DNA of 64,000 nt from an uncultured Bryobacterales bacterium (GCA_951813605.1 OX638379.1:4600062-4664061); one strand, 5' to 3'. Numbered from the stretch's first letter, positions 36,182-46,589 are shown. Made by a program: numbers and translations. Notes: generated by a model from the letters alone, not told the origin.

Positions 36182-36739
36182 TCAGGCGTGAGCAAGCCAT
36201 CGCGCGGTCTCAATCTGGGCGCCTTCTACTGATTGTGCGACCGCAAATGCCGAGCGAGCCGACATCTTGCAGACTGTCACCCAAACTATCGTTCCGGCAC
36301 GGTAACGGAAGGGACCGTGTCGCGGCAGGCAAGGGAAGTTTAGCCTGGTTCCGTTCAGTTCAGAGGGCGCGATGCCGAGTGACTTAGTCACCTTGAGATA
36401 AGCCGGAGATCCGTTCCGCAATCCGTGGATGCGCTCTCCAAACACTTGCGGGACATTGGGTTACAGGCTGAATCCGCCAGATGGAACCTGCCGCTGTGGC
36501 ACCCGAGTGCAGGCGGAGCCGGACCGCCTCCGATGTTGAAGCCCTGCCGATTTTCGAATAATAGGCTGTTCTTCGACCTGTCTGACCCAGAATCTAGTCG
36601 GCTCGCCTTTCGCATTCTTCAGCAAGTCCTGCAATTGCAGGAGCCTAGGGTAGTCCGTCCTACATGGCCGTCCCTTAGAATCGAATGAGTAGCTACGAGT
36701 TGCAACGACTCTAGCTGGACCCGCCCCTTCAGATTGTCC
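36182..36739. other. Intergenic region between sulfatase and gntR
   Basis: These 558 bases hold no recognisable gene; the longest frames have unbiased codon positions. The region must contain the divergent promoters of the 34613-36181 sulfatase and the GntR regulator. A 16-base perfect palindrome at 36627-36642 lies inside it. Confidence 0.5.
36627..36642. promoter_or_regulatory. 16-bp perfect palindrome, candidate operator
   Basis: TCCTGCAATTGCAGGA is its own reverse complement. It lies 97 bases upstream of the gntR ATG in a gene-free region. A dimeric regulator would fit such a site; the adjacent GntR/FCD protein, which often autoregulates, is the natural candidate. The link is inferred from position only. 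Confidence 0.35.
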
Positions 36740-37486
36740 ATGGCGAAAAGCAAGAAATCGATTCTCGCACTACGGGGAAAGACGCTCACCGAGAAAGCGT
36801 ATGACACTCTGCGCCGAGCCATCATCCAGGGCGAATTCGAGGAAGGTTCCTTTCTTTCGGTGCCCGACGTGATGAAGAAGTACGGCATCGGGCGAACGCC
36901 GTTCCGAGAGGCTTGCAATCGATTGCACCACGAGCAGATCCTCGAGGTCGTCTCCAGGCGCGGTTATCTCGTACCTGAGATCAGCTTCCGGACTGTCCGT
37001 GAATGGCTTGAGGTTCGCGTCTTGCTAGAAGGCGTCATCGCCGGACTAGCTGCGCTGAGGGCGAAGCCTGAGCAAATCGGTGAGTTTGAGGTGCTTGGCG
37101 AATGGTCTTGGTCGGAAATCTCTTCGCAAGCCGAGTACGTTGACATGGTCGAGTCCAACACCGAGTTCCACCTGCATCTGGCAAGAATGACGCAGAACCG
37201 AGAGCTGGTCCGGCTAGCTCAGGAAATACTGGAACGAACGGAGCGCCTTTCGTATATCGAGTTGCGCTCCTCGTCCGTGCAGCCCGCTGAGATCCACGCG
37301 CTTCATGCACCCATGGTCGACGCGATTCGAAGGCGGGACCCCGTCGCCGCGCGCCGCGCCGTCATCGCGGACATCCGAAATGGTGAACGCCACCTATTCG
37401 GACGCGATGTGAGCGAGCACGACGAGGAGATTTGGGGGCCCAGCAAAGAGGAAGAGGCCGAGGCGGATGCATCGCCATCAAGCTGA
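36740..37486 (+). CDS. GntR family transcriptional regulator, FCD (FadR) subfamily
   Basis: The 248-residue protein has an N-terminal winged helix (about residues 15-80: LTEKAYDTLRRAIIQGEFEEG, then IGRTPFREACNRLHHEQIL and the wing VVSRRGYLVP). A C-terminal FCD helical ligand-binding domain (about 85-225) follows, with metal-type residues in NTEFHLHLA and IHALHAPMVDAI. FCD regulators usually respond to organic or sugar acids. The tail is acidic. It overlaps the convergent MFS transporter by nine bases. Start at ATG 36740, which lacks a strong Shine-Dalgarno; TTG 36734 is an alternative two codons upstream. Confidence 0.93.
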   Translation: MAKSKKSILALRGKTLTEKAYDTLRRAIIQGEFEEGSFLSVPDVMKKYGIGRTPFREACNRLHHEQILEVVSRRGYLVPEISFRTVREWLEVRVLLEGVIAGLAALRAKPEQIGEFEVLGEWSWSEISSQAEYVDMVESNTEFHLHLARMTQNRELVRLAQEILERTERLSYIELRSSSVQPAEIHALHAPMVDAIRRRDPVAARRAVIADIRNGERHLFGRDVSEHDEEIWGPSKEEEAEADASPSS

Positions 37487-38800
37487 CGGTACCGACGATC
37501 TTTTCCCGGAATTGAACGGACGGTTGCCGGTGCTCTTCGTCGGATCGACCAGAAACCACGCAAATACCCCGAGATACAGGACAAAGACAGCGAAATAGAG
37601 CCCTATTGACCAGCTCGACCGAGCGGCGATCCAAGGTGTGACGACGGGTGCGATGCCGCCCACGTTTCCACCCGCGTTCAAGATGCCGCAAGAGGCCCCT
37701 GCGTGCTGGCCTCCGATGTCGATACCAGCGGCCCAATAAGGGCCATCGGAGCAAGCCGCGAGTCCGAATGAAAATGCGAGAAGAGCTACTCCGGCAACCG
37801 GGTTGGCTACATTGATGCCGACGCAAAGCGTGATGCCGCTCAGCAGCAAGCACGCTACTGGAATGATGCGCCGACCCGCCTTGCGTCCGTAGCGAGCGAC
37901 GAGGCAGTCGGAGGCCCATCCTCCAAGCGGGGACATCACCATCCAGCTAAGGAAGACGATTGTGGTCGCAATGGCGGTTTCGTGTGCTGCGAGGCCTCGA
38001 ATCTCGCCCAGATAGTAGTAGAGCCAAAAGAAAAAAATGTACTCGAAGTAGCAAACGCAGAAATAAGACAGCGTCAGCATCAGTAGGTTCGGACTGCGTA
38101 CCAACTTGGCCCATTCTGAGAGCGAGTTTTCCACTGGCCTTCCCGACAGGCGGCCGTCGAGAGGCAAGACGCCTTGGCCCGCGAGTCGCGGATGCTCGGC
38201 GGGGGTGTTTCGCACGTAGCCGAGCCACACCAACGCAAGGGCGGCCGTGGCGAGAGCGGCCCATACGAAGGAGACTCGCCATCCGAATGCCGCAATCAGC
38301 GAGGAAAAAAGAAGCGGCGAGACTGCGCCACCAAGACCGGCTCCGCTCGCCACGTACCCATGCACGCGAGCGCGATACCTTGGCGGAATCCAACTCGCAT
38401 ACAGCCTCGCGCACGATGGGTACAGAGGACCAGTCACAAGACCGAGGACGAATCGGATCACGATGAACGATCCTGCAATTCCCAGGGATCGACTCCAGAC
38501 AGAGGCGCCTCCCGAGGCCGTAAGCGCTGTGAGCAACGCTGCCCCCACTCCCGTGAGCGTCACAACCGACCGCGGCCCAAAGCGGTCCGCCCAGCGCCCT
38601 CCTGGAATCATCGTCAGGGTATAGCCGAACAGAAACGCGCTGTACACCGCTCCCATCTCAGTTTCCGTGAGCGAAAACTCGCGGATGATCTCAGGGCCAG
38701 CGATTGAGATGATGATGCGGTCGAAGTAGCTCATCACGCTGAAGCTGACCATCAACGCGATGATCTTCGACCGAACTGCATCGGCGGATGCCTTGCTCAC
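37478..38800 (-). CDS. MFS transporter, anion:cation symporter (sugar-acid) type
   Basis: The 440-residue protein has twelve predicted membrane helices. MFS signatures are SYFDRIIISIAGPEI in helix 1, GGRWADRFGPR between helices 2 and 3, and GGWASDCLVARYGRKAGRR between 8 and 9. The pattern FDR...AGPEIIREFSLT and LGLVTGPLYPSC fits the ACS family that imports hexuronates, galactonate and similar acids. The start is GTG 38800, with GGGGGGAG eight bases upstream. Together with the FCD-GntR regulator and the enolase-superfamily enzyme at 49773 it points to sugar-acid use; substrate unknown. Confidence 0.9.
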   Translation of the reverse strand: MSKASADAVRSKIIALMVSFSVMSYFDRIIISIAGPEIIREFSLTETEMGAVYSAFLFGYTLTMIPGGRWADRFGPRSVVTLTGVGAALLTALTASGGASVWSRSLGIAGSFIVIRFVLGLVTGPLYPSCARLYASWIPPRYRARVHGYVASGAGLGGAVSPLLFSSLIAAFGWRVSFVWAALATAALALVWLGYVRNTPAEHPRLAGQGVLPLDGRLSGRPVENSLSEWAKLVRSPNLLMLTLSYFCVCYFEYIFFFWLYYYLGEIRGLAAHETAIATTIVFLSWMVMSPLGGWASDCLVARYGRKAGRRIIPVACLLLSGITLCVGINVANPVAGVALLAFSFGLAACSDGPYWAAGIDIGGQHAGASCGILNAGGNVGGIAPVVTPWIAARSSWSIGLYFAVFVLYLGVFAWFLVDPTKSTGNRPFNSGKRSSVPSA

Positions 38801-39023
38801 GACACGTTCTCCCCCCGTCTTGCCAAGTGGGTCATGGTAGCACCCCTTTCTTGCGATTCGATTGGAAACAAAGGATTTACGTGAGTATCAACTACATAGG
38901 AGCCTCGCCTTTGATGATGAATCGGAGCCCCGCGAGTGGGAACGACTCAGGATGCTGCCCCAGGCTCCAAAGATCTAGGGTCGCGTCCGCCACGCCGTCT
39001 TGACAAAGACTACGCAGACTTCG

Positions 39024-40763
39024 TCATTGTTTGGCCGATCGAAGCTTGGACGTTCCGGCACCGGACCCTGAGTGCTCTTCAACCGTGAGGATCCGGTCCA
39101 CGGCGAGGTCGGTGAACCGATCAGTTCGCCCACTTGGCCACTGAATCTCCAAGAGATCAACGACTGTCGCCGCCCCGACGCCAAAATGGACCCGAAGGTC
39201 GTTTTGCGAGTAGTAGCTTCCTCCGCTGCGCACTTCACGGACCTGTCGATCCCCCCCCGTGACGCAGATCACTCGCGCGCCGATGGCACTGCGGTTCGAG
39301 CGAGATCCGCGGAGCTTGATCATGGTCCAGTGGTTCCCACTTGCGGAGTTGCATCGGAGTAGCTGAGGGAGATCGTTAATGGGGTTGACCAAGATGTCGA
39401 TGTCACCGTCATTGTCGAAGTCGCCGAAGGCGGCACCGCGGGCGGCGAGAGAGCGAACAATCGATTCGCCCCCGAGTCTGGAAACGTCTTCAAACCGCCC
39501 GTTCCCGAGATTGTGATAAAGGACCTTCGGTTGTCGGTAGCCTACTGGGGTCTTCAAACGATCGACTTCGGGATAAACGTGTCCACTGACGTAGAGGATT
39601 TCCACCCACCCGTCATTGTCGGCATCGAAAAGCCCGCAGCCCCAGCCGAGCATTCTCGAGTTGACTCCGAGGCCGGCACGGGTTGTCGCTTCGTCGAAGA
39701 ACCGGTCGCCTAGATTCCGGTAAAGGTTCGGAAGGTCATCGGAGAAATTCGTCTTGAAGATATCTAGGTGCCCATCCCGGTCAAAGTCGCCTGCCGCGAC
39801 CCCCATGCCGGACTGCGTGCGGCCATCATGACTCGTCGCGACTCCTGCGATCAAACCCGCTTCGGAGAATGTCCCATCCGCGCCGTTCCAGAACAGGTGG
39901 CTCGGCTCGCCGTCGTTCGCGACATAAATGTCGATCCAACCATCCGCGTCGAAATCGGCTGTCAAGACACCGAGACCGTAGCTGAGCGGAGCCTGACCGA
40001 TTCCAGCGGGGTCGCTGACGTCGACGAATCGGCCGTCCCCTTGATTTCGGAAGAGCGTTCTTCCGGCCTTCGGGAGACCCTTGGGCCCGCAAGCGATCTT
40101 CAGTCCCTTGTAGACGCAGTTTCCGGCAACTGGCGATGGGACCTTTTTCGGGTCAAAGTCAATGTAGTTCGTATGAAAGAGGTCCAACAGGCCGTCGCGG
40201 TCGAAGTCCAAGAACGCACAACCCGAGCCCCAAGACTGTTCTTCCACCTCCAGGCCCGCCCTCCGGGTCACATCCGTGAAGGTGCCATCCCCATTATTGC
40301 GATAGAGGACGTTCTGACCCCAGTAGGTGACGAACAGATCCTCGAAGCCGTTATTGTCGAAGTCACCCGCGCAGACTCCCTGGCCCCAGCCCGAACGCGC
40401 AAGACCTGCTCGAAGCGTGACGTCTCGGAATCCGAGGCCGCCGTTGTTGCGAAGCAGTCGGTTCGTGGGCGCCGGGTCCTGACCCCCATCAAGCGTGGTG
40501 CCGTTCACGAGGAAGATATCCAGCAGGCCGTCTTGGTCGTAGTCGAGAAATGCGGCGCCGGACCCGGTGGTTTCGAGAATGTACTCGTTTCCCGTCTGAC
40601 CACCATAAATGGTCGGTGACGTGAGGCCCATGTCACCGGCAACGTCGTCGTAGGTAACAAGGAATGGCTTCGGGGTGACCGGCGCCTGGGCCGAAAGCCC
40701 GGCGCACGCGTACGCAGCGATCAGAGCCACCGAACACGTTGGAATACAGGCCGGTCTAGTCAC
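39024..40763 (-). CDS. Secreted CRTAC1-like protein (FG-GAP repeats plus ASPIC/UnbV domain)
   Basis: The 579-residue protein has a signal peptide (ending CAGLSAQA) and seven FG-GAP/VCBS calcium-type blades, each with a D-x-D-x-D-G core, such as DYDQDGLLDIFLVNG, DFDADGWIDIYVAND and DFDNDGDIDILVN. Together they should form a beta propeller. The C-terminal ASPIC/UnbV domain is clear (SNRSAIGARV, DLRVHFGVG, IQWPSG). Family members are extracellular and of unknown function. The start is GTG 40763, overlapping the TGA of the upstream TPR gene (GTGA), so production is coupled to that protein. Confidence 0.92.
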   Translation of the reverse strand: MTRPACIPTCSVALIAAYACAGLSAQAPVTPKPFLVTYDDVAGDMGLTSPTIYGGQTGNEYILETTGSGAAFLDYDQDGLLDIFLVNGTTLDGGQDPAPTNRLLRNNGGLGFRDVTLRAGLARSGWGQGVCAGDFDNNGFEDLFVTYWGQNVLYRNNGDGTFTDVTRRAGLEVEEQSWGSGCAFLDFDRDGLLDLFHTNYIDFDPKKVPSPVAGNCVYKGLKIACGPKGLPKAGRTLFRNQGDGRFVDVSDPAGIGQAPLSYGLGVLTADFDADGWIDIYVANDGEPSHLFWNGADGTFSEAGLIAGVATSHDGRTQSGMGVAAGDFDRDGHLDIFKTNFSDDLPNLYRNLGDRFFDEATTRAGLGVNSRMLGWGCGLFDADNDGWVEILYVSGHVYPEVDRLKTPVGYRQPKVLYHNLGNGRFEDVSRLGGESIVRSLAARGAAFGDFDNDGDIDILVNPINDLPQLLRCNSASGNHWTMIKLRGSRSNRSAIGARVICVTGGDRQVREVRSGGSYYSQNDLRVHFGVGAATVVDLLEIQWPSGRTDRFTDLAVDRILTVEEHSGSGAGTSKLRSAKQ

Positions 40764-42436
40764 GGGCTGGTGATCGGTTTGCAGGTGCCGAGGTCGGTCG
40801 CACGGCGGAACTCGATTCTCGAGCGCCTTTGCCGGCCAAGCCTTGCCAGCGATTCAGCCAGCAAGCAACGAGCCTCGACATGGGCGGAATCCAACGCGAT
40901 GATTGCTTCGAGTTCAGGAATCGATCCGAGCAAATCGCCTTGAGTGATTAAGGCCCTTCCGAAATTCAACCGTATCTGCGGGTCTTCGGGTCGTTGCTTG
41001 AGAGCGGCAATGAAGGCCTCGTTCGCTTGCGTCCATTGCCCTCGGGCAGCATGTGCCGTAGCCAACATGTGAAGGGCTTCAGGAAACTCTGGCGCGAGCA
41101 CCAGGCAGCGATGGAAAGACTGAATCGCTTCGGCCGTGGCTCCTTCATTCAGTTGCTCGATTCCACGGTTCAGGAGGACCACAGACTGAGCGCGAGAGTG
41201 CTCCAATGACCGGAGCCCTTCGGCACGTCGAAAGTGGCGGTCGGCTTCCAGTTGGTCGCCTAGCCTCAGGAGCACGGTTCCTAGCGCGTAGTGAGCACTG
41301 ACGAGAGGATCCGGATGGGTACCAAGCCGGGAGGCTTCGTTGCCGGAATACAACTTGACCGCCCCACGCAGTTCGACCAATGCGGCTTGCGGATCGACGC
41401 GGGCGAGAGCCGACCCATATTGCAATCGATAGTCGGGATTCTCCGGGCTCAGGCCAGACGTGACGCCATATTCCTTCAGGGCCGCGACGGAATCGCCGCT
41501 CAACGACAGGGAGCGTGCCAGCAAGTAATGGGGCCGAGCCGATAACGGCGACAAGTTGATCGCCTTTCGCAGATTCTCCGTGGCTTGGATCAAGCGGTCA
41601 CTCCGCAGCAGCACGTAACCGAGGTCCGCGAAGTGTTCCGCGGAAGGCCGAATGGAAACAAGCTCGCGTAAGTGGCGAGTCGCACCCTCAAGGTCCCCTC
41701 GATCCTGGAGTGTGAGCGCAAGGGTTCGAAGGGCCAGAGGGGAGCTGCGATCCAGAGACACTGCGCGACGCAAGACTTCGCTCGCCTCCGCCGATTCGCC
41801 GCTCGTCCGCAGGGCAATCCCGAGGCTGGTGGCGAATTCCGCGGAGCTTGGTGCAAGCTCCGCGGCCCTCCGAGCATGGAATACGGCCAGCGGTTCGTTG
41901 CCTTGCTGCAGGTAGAGGGTCCCCAACTGGTTGTGTGCAGTCGCCATTGCCGGCCAGGCCGTCACGGCCGTTTGAAGCACCTCGGTGGCCGCCGGGATGT
42001 CCCCCTCCGCAGAGAGCGCCACTGCTAGCGCTTGGAGGGCTTCGGGGAAGTCGGGCTTAATTGCCAGGGCGGAACGAAGCGAGCCGATTGCCGCGGAATG
42101 CTGGCCTAAAGAGGAGAGAGTAATCCCAAGGTTGTACAGAGCTGCCGGGAATCGCGGGGCGAGCCGGACCGCCGTCCTGAACTCCTCCGCCGCAAGCGCC
42201 AGCGCGCCCGTCCGGCTCAGGGCGATGCCAAGTGAATTGTGGGCCTTTGAAGATGACGGCTGCTGCTCCACGGCCGTCCGGAGGTGAGTTCGGGCCGTCG
42301 TGGCGTCACCCGCTTCGAGAGCTTTGAGACCTTGCTGCAACGCTGTCTGGCCCGCAAGGTGGTGGGCCGTGCATAGCATCACGAACACGGGCGCCGCGAG
42401 CTTCACGGAATCTGGAGCACCCGAGAGGAATCCCAT
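40760..42436 (-). CDS. Exported tetratricopeptide repeat protein coupled to a CRTAC1 gene
   Basis: The 558-residue protein has a signal peptide (MGFLSGAPDSVKLAAPVFVM...LAGQ) followed by about fourteen TPR units with A-x3-L-G-x-A...P spacing, for example AHNSLGIALSRTGALALAA, ALYNLGITLSSLGQHSAAI and ALHMLATAHAARGQWTQA. The start at ATG 42436 is set by the signal peptide. TPR/CRTAC1 pairs recur in acidobacteria and related groups, and a scaffold-cargo relation is likely but unproven. It is divergent from the TonB receptor gene, sharing a 383-base region. Confidence 0.9.
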   Translation of the reverse strand: MGFLSGAPDSVKLAAPVFVMLCTAHHLAGQTALQQGLKALEAGDATTARTHLRTAVEQQPSSSKAHNSLGIALSRTGALALAAEEFRTAVRLAPRFPAALYNLGITLSSLGQHSAAIGSLRSALAIKPDFPEALQALAVALSAEGDIPAATEVLQTAVTAWPAMATAHNQLGTLYLQQGNEPLAVFHARRAAELAPSSAEFATSLGIALRTSGESAEASEVLRRAVSLDRSSPLALRTLALTLQDRGDLEGATRHLRELVSIRPSAEHFADLGYVLLRSDRLIQATENLRKAINLSPLSARPHYLLARSLSLSGDSVAALKEYGVTSGLSPENPDYRLQYGSALARVDPQAALVELRGAVKLYSGNEASRLGTHPDPLVSAHYALGTVLLRLGDQLEADRHFRRAEGLRSLEHSRAQSVVLLNRGIEQLNEGATAEAIQSFHRCLVLAPEFPEALHMLATAHAARGQWTQANEAFIAALKQRPEDPQIRLNFGRALITQGDLLGSIPELEAIIALDSAHVEARCLLAESLARLGRQRRSRIEFRRATDLGTCKPITSP

Positions 42437-42763
42437 GAGAGTCCAATCCGTCGCTTCGCTAAAGCGACACCCGAATGCCGACGGTCTACCCATCCGCGAA
42501 GACAATCGGCGTCAACTTTGCATCGAATCAAGATCGGGTCCCACGCTAGCACACGACTGCGCACCCGCCCAGCGACGCTCCCGCACGACAGCTCCGCGGC
42601 CGGAGCCACCAAGATAGATCGAAACGGAGCCGATTGCGCAGAAACGCACGTCCCGGATATGTGTCGCTAACGCAGCATTTCCCAGCGCGAAGCACGGACG
42701 GGAGACCAAGGGGACGCTGCCCCGAGACCGGTCGCTCAGAAATATATCACTGGTATTTTCTCC

Positions 42764-42792
42764 TTGACAATCACTGTTTCCACTGTTATCGT
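42764..42792 (+). promoter_or_regulatory. Sigma70-type promoter of the TonB receptor gene
   Basis: TTGACA at 42764-42769 is a perfect -35 box. After a 17-base spacer, TATCGT at 42787-42792 matches four of six -10 positions. Transcription would begin near 42799, followed by AAGAGGAGG (42805-42813) and ATG 42820. It is the best promoter in the window. Confidence 0.7.
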
Positions 42793-42819
42793 CGCAGCAG
42801 TTTCAAGAGGAGGTTCACC

Positions 42820-45800
42820 ATGCAGTCTTCGAGGATAGACGCCATTCCGGCAGGCTTGTCCTTACAACCAGGTGCCGTTCCGTGCTGTTTGGTGCTCGCC
42901 GCCGTCTTATGGTCGGCGCCCCTGTCGGCCCAAACGACTCACGCTCAAATTACCGGGCTGGTCACCGACAGCACGGGCGCTTCGATTCCCGGCGCATCCA
43001 TAAGGACCCTCAATACCGACACCCAGGTCGAGTCTCTAACGGAGACGAACCTGGCGGGCGTGTACGTGATTCCGCAGTTGGTTGCCGGCCCTTACGAAGT
43101 GACCGCCTCAAGCGAAGGATTCGACACGGTGATCCAGCGCGGGATCACATTGCGATCCGGGGACCGACAATCGCTCAATTTCGTGATGACGGTCGGCACC
43201 CTCGCCGAGTCAATCGAGGTGGTCGCTTCGGCCCAGCTGCTTACGCTCGACGATGCGAGCCACTCCAGTGTGATCGACAATACGATCATCACGAGCATGC
43301 CTCAGGTGCAACGCGACACGCTTGCCGCAATCGCGCAGCTCAATCCGGCGGTTCAGGGCAATGACCCGCAGCTGCTGGGCGAGGGCTGGGACGTGGCAAT
43401 CGCCGTGAACGGAGTGGGTTATTCGCTTGCCGGCGGCCAAGCGAACGGGACGGCTATCAGCGTCGATGGAGCAATGGTCCAAGACGCCGAGGTCAACGTC
43501 GTGAACCGCGCGATCCCATCGCCGGACTCGGTCCAGGAGTTTCGGGTCCAAACGGGAGTCCTTCCCGCGGATGTCGGGCGTTACTCGGGGGGTGTGATCA
43601 CCATCTCGAGCCAAAGCGGCACGAACGCACTCCACGGTCGACTCTTTTACTATCACCGCAACGAGAAGTTCAATTCCAACGGCTTCATGAACAACGCACT
43701 GGGCAATGAGCGTCAACCTTTCCGGCAGCACAACTATGGCTTCTCGGTCGGAGGCCCCGTAATGTTGCCCAAGGCCTATGACGGTAGAAACCGGACGTTT
43801 TTCTTCCTCGGTTGGGAGGACCAGCGATTTAGGAGTTCGAGTTCCCAGCGAGCTTCCGTGCCGACTGCTACCGAGCGCGGAGGGGATTTCTCGCAGAGCA
43901 TCATCAACTTCCAGGACGGACGACCGGTCTTCGCCAGAATCTTCGACCCGTACAGTGGGTACGAGGGTGCCGGCGGCACCTGGATCCGGCCCGAATTACC
44001 CAATGCCATCGTGCCCGAGGCCCAGCGAAGCGGGGTCGGGCGCAACATCCTCGCTTCGATGTGGCCGCAATCGAATCGGTCACCCGATGCCAACACCAGC
44101 AGCGGAAACAATTTCGAGGGCATCGCCGGCCAAGTAAGACCCGTAGCCAGACTGAATCTTCGCATCGACCAGAGCATTACACCGAACCAACGAATTTACG
44201 GCCGCTTCTCTCGGTATCTCGGCGTCAATGAGAACACGCCCCTGTTCCCGACCCGGTCCCACGGCTCAACCAATGACAACAACTGGCAGAGCAGTCTTAA
44301 CTACACCTGGTCGATTTCCCCGACGACGATCATTCAATTCACGGGCGGGGCTAGCGTCTCGAAGATGACGAACTTCTCCGGCATGGATTTCGGGACGGGA
44401 ATCAATACCGACGAATGGGGATTCGATCCATTCATCTTCAGTCCGGGCTATCGCCGCAGCCCCGAGATTGCACCCAGCGTCGGAGGCGCGGGCTATTCTA
44501 GTGCCGGTGGCGGGACGCAATTCAAGATCACGAGTCAAAACCTCAATGGGGACCTCTCGCTGAGCAAGATCGTCGGACGACATTCGCTGAAGGCTGGCTA
44601 CCAGTATTTCTGGTCGATGAGCGTCGACGAAGGTAGCAATCTCTCCGGCATGACGCGGTTAAGCGCCGGGGGCGGCTCCAACCAGTTTTGGGACAACAAC
44701 GACGGCCTGAGCGGAAACGCCTTGGCAGAGTACCTGCTGGGATCCACCGTGGCGTCCAGTTGGGGCATCTGGAATATCACTCCCGTCACGCAGTCGCATG
44801 CCGTCTACGTAATGGACGATTGGAAGGTCTCCAATGACCTCACACTACAGCTAGGTGTCCGCTGGGACTACGAAACCGGACGGACTCCTCGGTATCAACA
44901 CACGGGGACTTTTCTCGACCTGGACGCGAAAAACGTTGTCACTCCCAATGCCGAGTGGAACTGGGGCCAGGTGCAGGCAGCGGTGCCAGCAGTGGGTAGC
45001 TTCCCCGATCCCGTGTGGTTGAGCCAGGGCGCGAATGGCCGGATGGGACTGATGGGTACTCCGGAGTACCCGCGCAAGTCGCTCTACGATACCGAGTGGG
45101 CCAACTTCACGCCTCGCATCGGAGTTTCGTATGCGTTCAATCCTGAAACCGTCATCCATGCGGGCTTCGGCGTGGTGTACCAGGGCTTCAACGGCCTGAA
45201 CAGCGAAGGCCTGGGAAGTTACTTCTACAACAGCGTCGGATTCGACCAGATACCAACTCTCGACGGTCGGCGCTGGATTAGCGAGATCGGTACGGAGCGC
45301 GGGTTGGGCGCCTTTCCCCGCCTGCCAGACGGTACTAACCTAGGGTGGCAACTGCCAGCGGCGAACAACGACGATTACCTGCGAGCGACATTGGGCTCTT
45401 GCATCTCGGTTACGTTCGGCATTTGCACGGGGATTCCCAGTCCGCTTCCGAGTCCATTCGAGACCGTCTTTAGCGCGTCGATTCAACGCGAGCTCTCGCG
45501 GGACTGGGTGGCCTCATTTGAATACAACGGGATTCGCAGCAGCAGCGTGCTGAACCCGGTTGCTCCGGGAGGGTCAGCATACTACAGGTACACAAACATC
45601 GACCCGAGCTACTACTCGCTTGGCACCGATCTGCTGAGGTCGGTTCCGAATCCGTTCTACGGGCAGTCGTCGAGGTTCGACATCCAGCCAACGGTTCCGC
45701 TGCACCAGCTTCTCTCGCCGTGGCCGCATTACACCTCAGCCGGCCCAGCGTACCTCACGAACGGGCGGTTGAATTCGAATTTCTACAACTTCAAGATCCA

Positions 45801-46563
45801 GACCCGGCATTTCGCGGGACTGCTGCTGGACGCTTCGTACTCCTTCCGCCAGTCGAAGACGAACGCCGGGGCGAAAGACATGCGCCTGATGCGAACGTTC
45901 TTGCAAAGGTCCTTGCACAACCCACAGGACCTGAACGAGTCCTACGGTTGGGCCCTCCACGAAAGGCCGCACACAGTTCTTCTCAACTACCACTACGAAC
46001 TGCCTATTGGGAGGGGTCGGCGATTTCTCGGTTCGCCGTCCACCACGGGAGCGAAGGTCCTCGATGCGATAGTCGGGGGCTGGGGTCTGGCGGGCGTCAC
46101 AACCTGGTGGTCGAAGGGCACGCCTGTCCTCGCGCCTGTAGTGTCCGGTGCAGTGACCGCTCCCGGCGCGGCAGTTCGTTGGTCGTCGAATGGCGACTAC
46201 AAGAACGCCAATCGCAATGATGCCAGCACGCTGGTCGTCCAAGGCTCCTTCACCGAGCCCAATCCGCAGGGGGCATTCAATCGGGGCGCCTACGTCCGCA
46301 CGGGCGACTATCAGTACGGGAACCTGCCCTACATCTACGAGGACGTGCGGCATCCAGGGGCATTCGAGACGGATGCGACCGTCATGAAGGATTTCCATAT
46401 CACCGAGGATGTCTACTTCAATCTGCGACTGGAAGCACTCAACTTCTTCAATCATGCGAACTTCGGACGTCTGATCACAGATCCTGACTCACCGTTGTTC
46501 GGCGGAGTCAACGGCAAGAACGGACAGCGCATCATGCAGGTCGGATTGAGGCTTTTCTTCTAG
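42820..46563 (+). CDS. TonB-dependent receptor, Oar-like, with carboxypeptidase-regulatory domain
   Basis: The 1247-residue outer membrane protein has a signal peptide (ending WSAPLSAQ), a carboxypeptidase-regulatory-like beta sandwich at about residues 40-130 (ITGLVTDSTGASIPGASI), a plug domain (MPQVQRDTLAAIAQLNP, SVQEFRVQTG, GGVITISSQSGTN) and a long beta barrel to the end. The last residues, VGLRLFF, form the expected aromatic-terminated strand. Such receptors import large substrates, often glycans or peptides, in Bacteroidota and acidobacteria. A strong promoter and AGGAGG precede ATG 42820. A TPR gene follows. Confidence 0.95.
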   Translation: MQSSRIDAIPAGLSLQPGAVPCCLVLAAVLWSAPLSAQTTHAQITGLVTDSTGASIPGASIRTLNTDTQVESLTETNLAGVYVIPQLVAGPYEVTASSEGFDTVIQRGITLRSGDRQSLNFVMTVGTLAESIEVVASAQLLTLDDASHSSVIDNTIITSMPQVQRDTLAAIAQLNPAVQGNDPQLLGEGWDVAIAVNGVGYSLAGGQANGTAISVDGAMVQDAEVNVVNRAIPSPDSVQEFRVQTGVLPADVGRYSGGVITISSQSGTNALHGRLFYYHRNEKFNSNGFMNNALGNERQPFRQHNYGFSVGGPVMLPKAYDGRNRTFFFLGWEDQRFRSSSSQRASVPTATERGGDFSQSIINFQDGRPVFARIFDPYSGYEGAGGTWIRPELPNAIVPEAQRSGVGRNILASMWPQSNRSPDANTSSGNNFEGIAGQVRPVARLNLRIDQSITPNQRIYGRFSRYLGVNENTPLFPTRSHGSTNDNNWQSSLNYTWSISPTTIIQFTGGASVSKMTNFSGMDFGTGINTDEWGFDPFIFSPGYRRSPEIAPSVGGAGYSSAGGGTQFKITSQNLNGDLSLSKIVGRHSLKAGYQYFWSMSVDEGSNLSGMTRLSAGGGSNQFWDNNDGLSGNALAEYLLGSTVASSWGIWNITPVTQSHAVYVMDDWKVSNDLTLQLGVRWDYETGRTPRYQHTGTFLDLDAKNVVTPNAEWNWGQVQAAVPAVGSFPDPVWLSQGANGRMGLMGTPEYPRKSLYDTEWANFTPRIGVSYAFNPETVIHAGFGVVYQGFNGLNSEGLGSYFYNSVGFDQIPTLDGRRWISEIGTERGLGAFPRLPDGTNLGWQLPAANNDDYLRATLGSCISVTFGICTGIPSPLPSPFETVFSASIQRELSRDWVASFEYNGIRSSSVLNPVAPGGSAYYRYTNIDPSYYSLGTDLLRSVPNPFYGQSSRFDIQPTVPLHQLLSPWPHYTSAGPAYLTNGRLNSNFYNFKIQTRHFAGLLLDASYSFRQSKTNAGAKDMRLMRTFLQRSLHNPQDLNESYGWALHERPHTVLLNYHYELPIGRGRRFLGSPSTTGAKVLDAIVGGWGLAGVTTWWSKGTPVLAPVVSGAVTAPGAAVRWSSNGDYKNANRNDASTLVVQGSFTEPNPQGAFNRGAYVRTGDYQYGNLPYIYEDVRHPGAFETDATVMKDFHITEDVYFNLRLEALNFFNHANFGRLITDPDSPLFGGVNGKNGQRIMQVGLRLFF

Positions 46564-46589
46564 TCCAAGGCTGCGGCTGGCAGTCAGCG

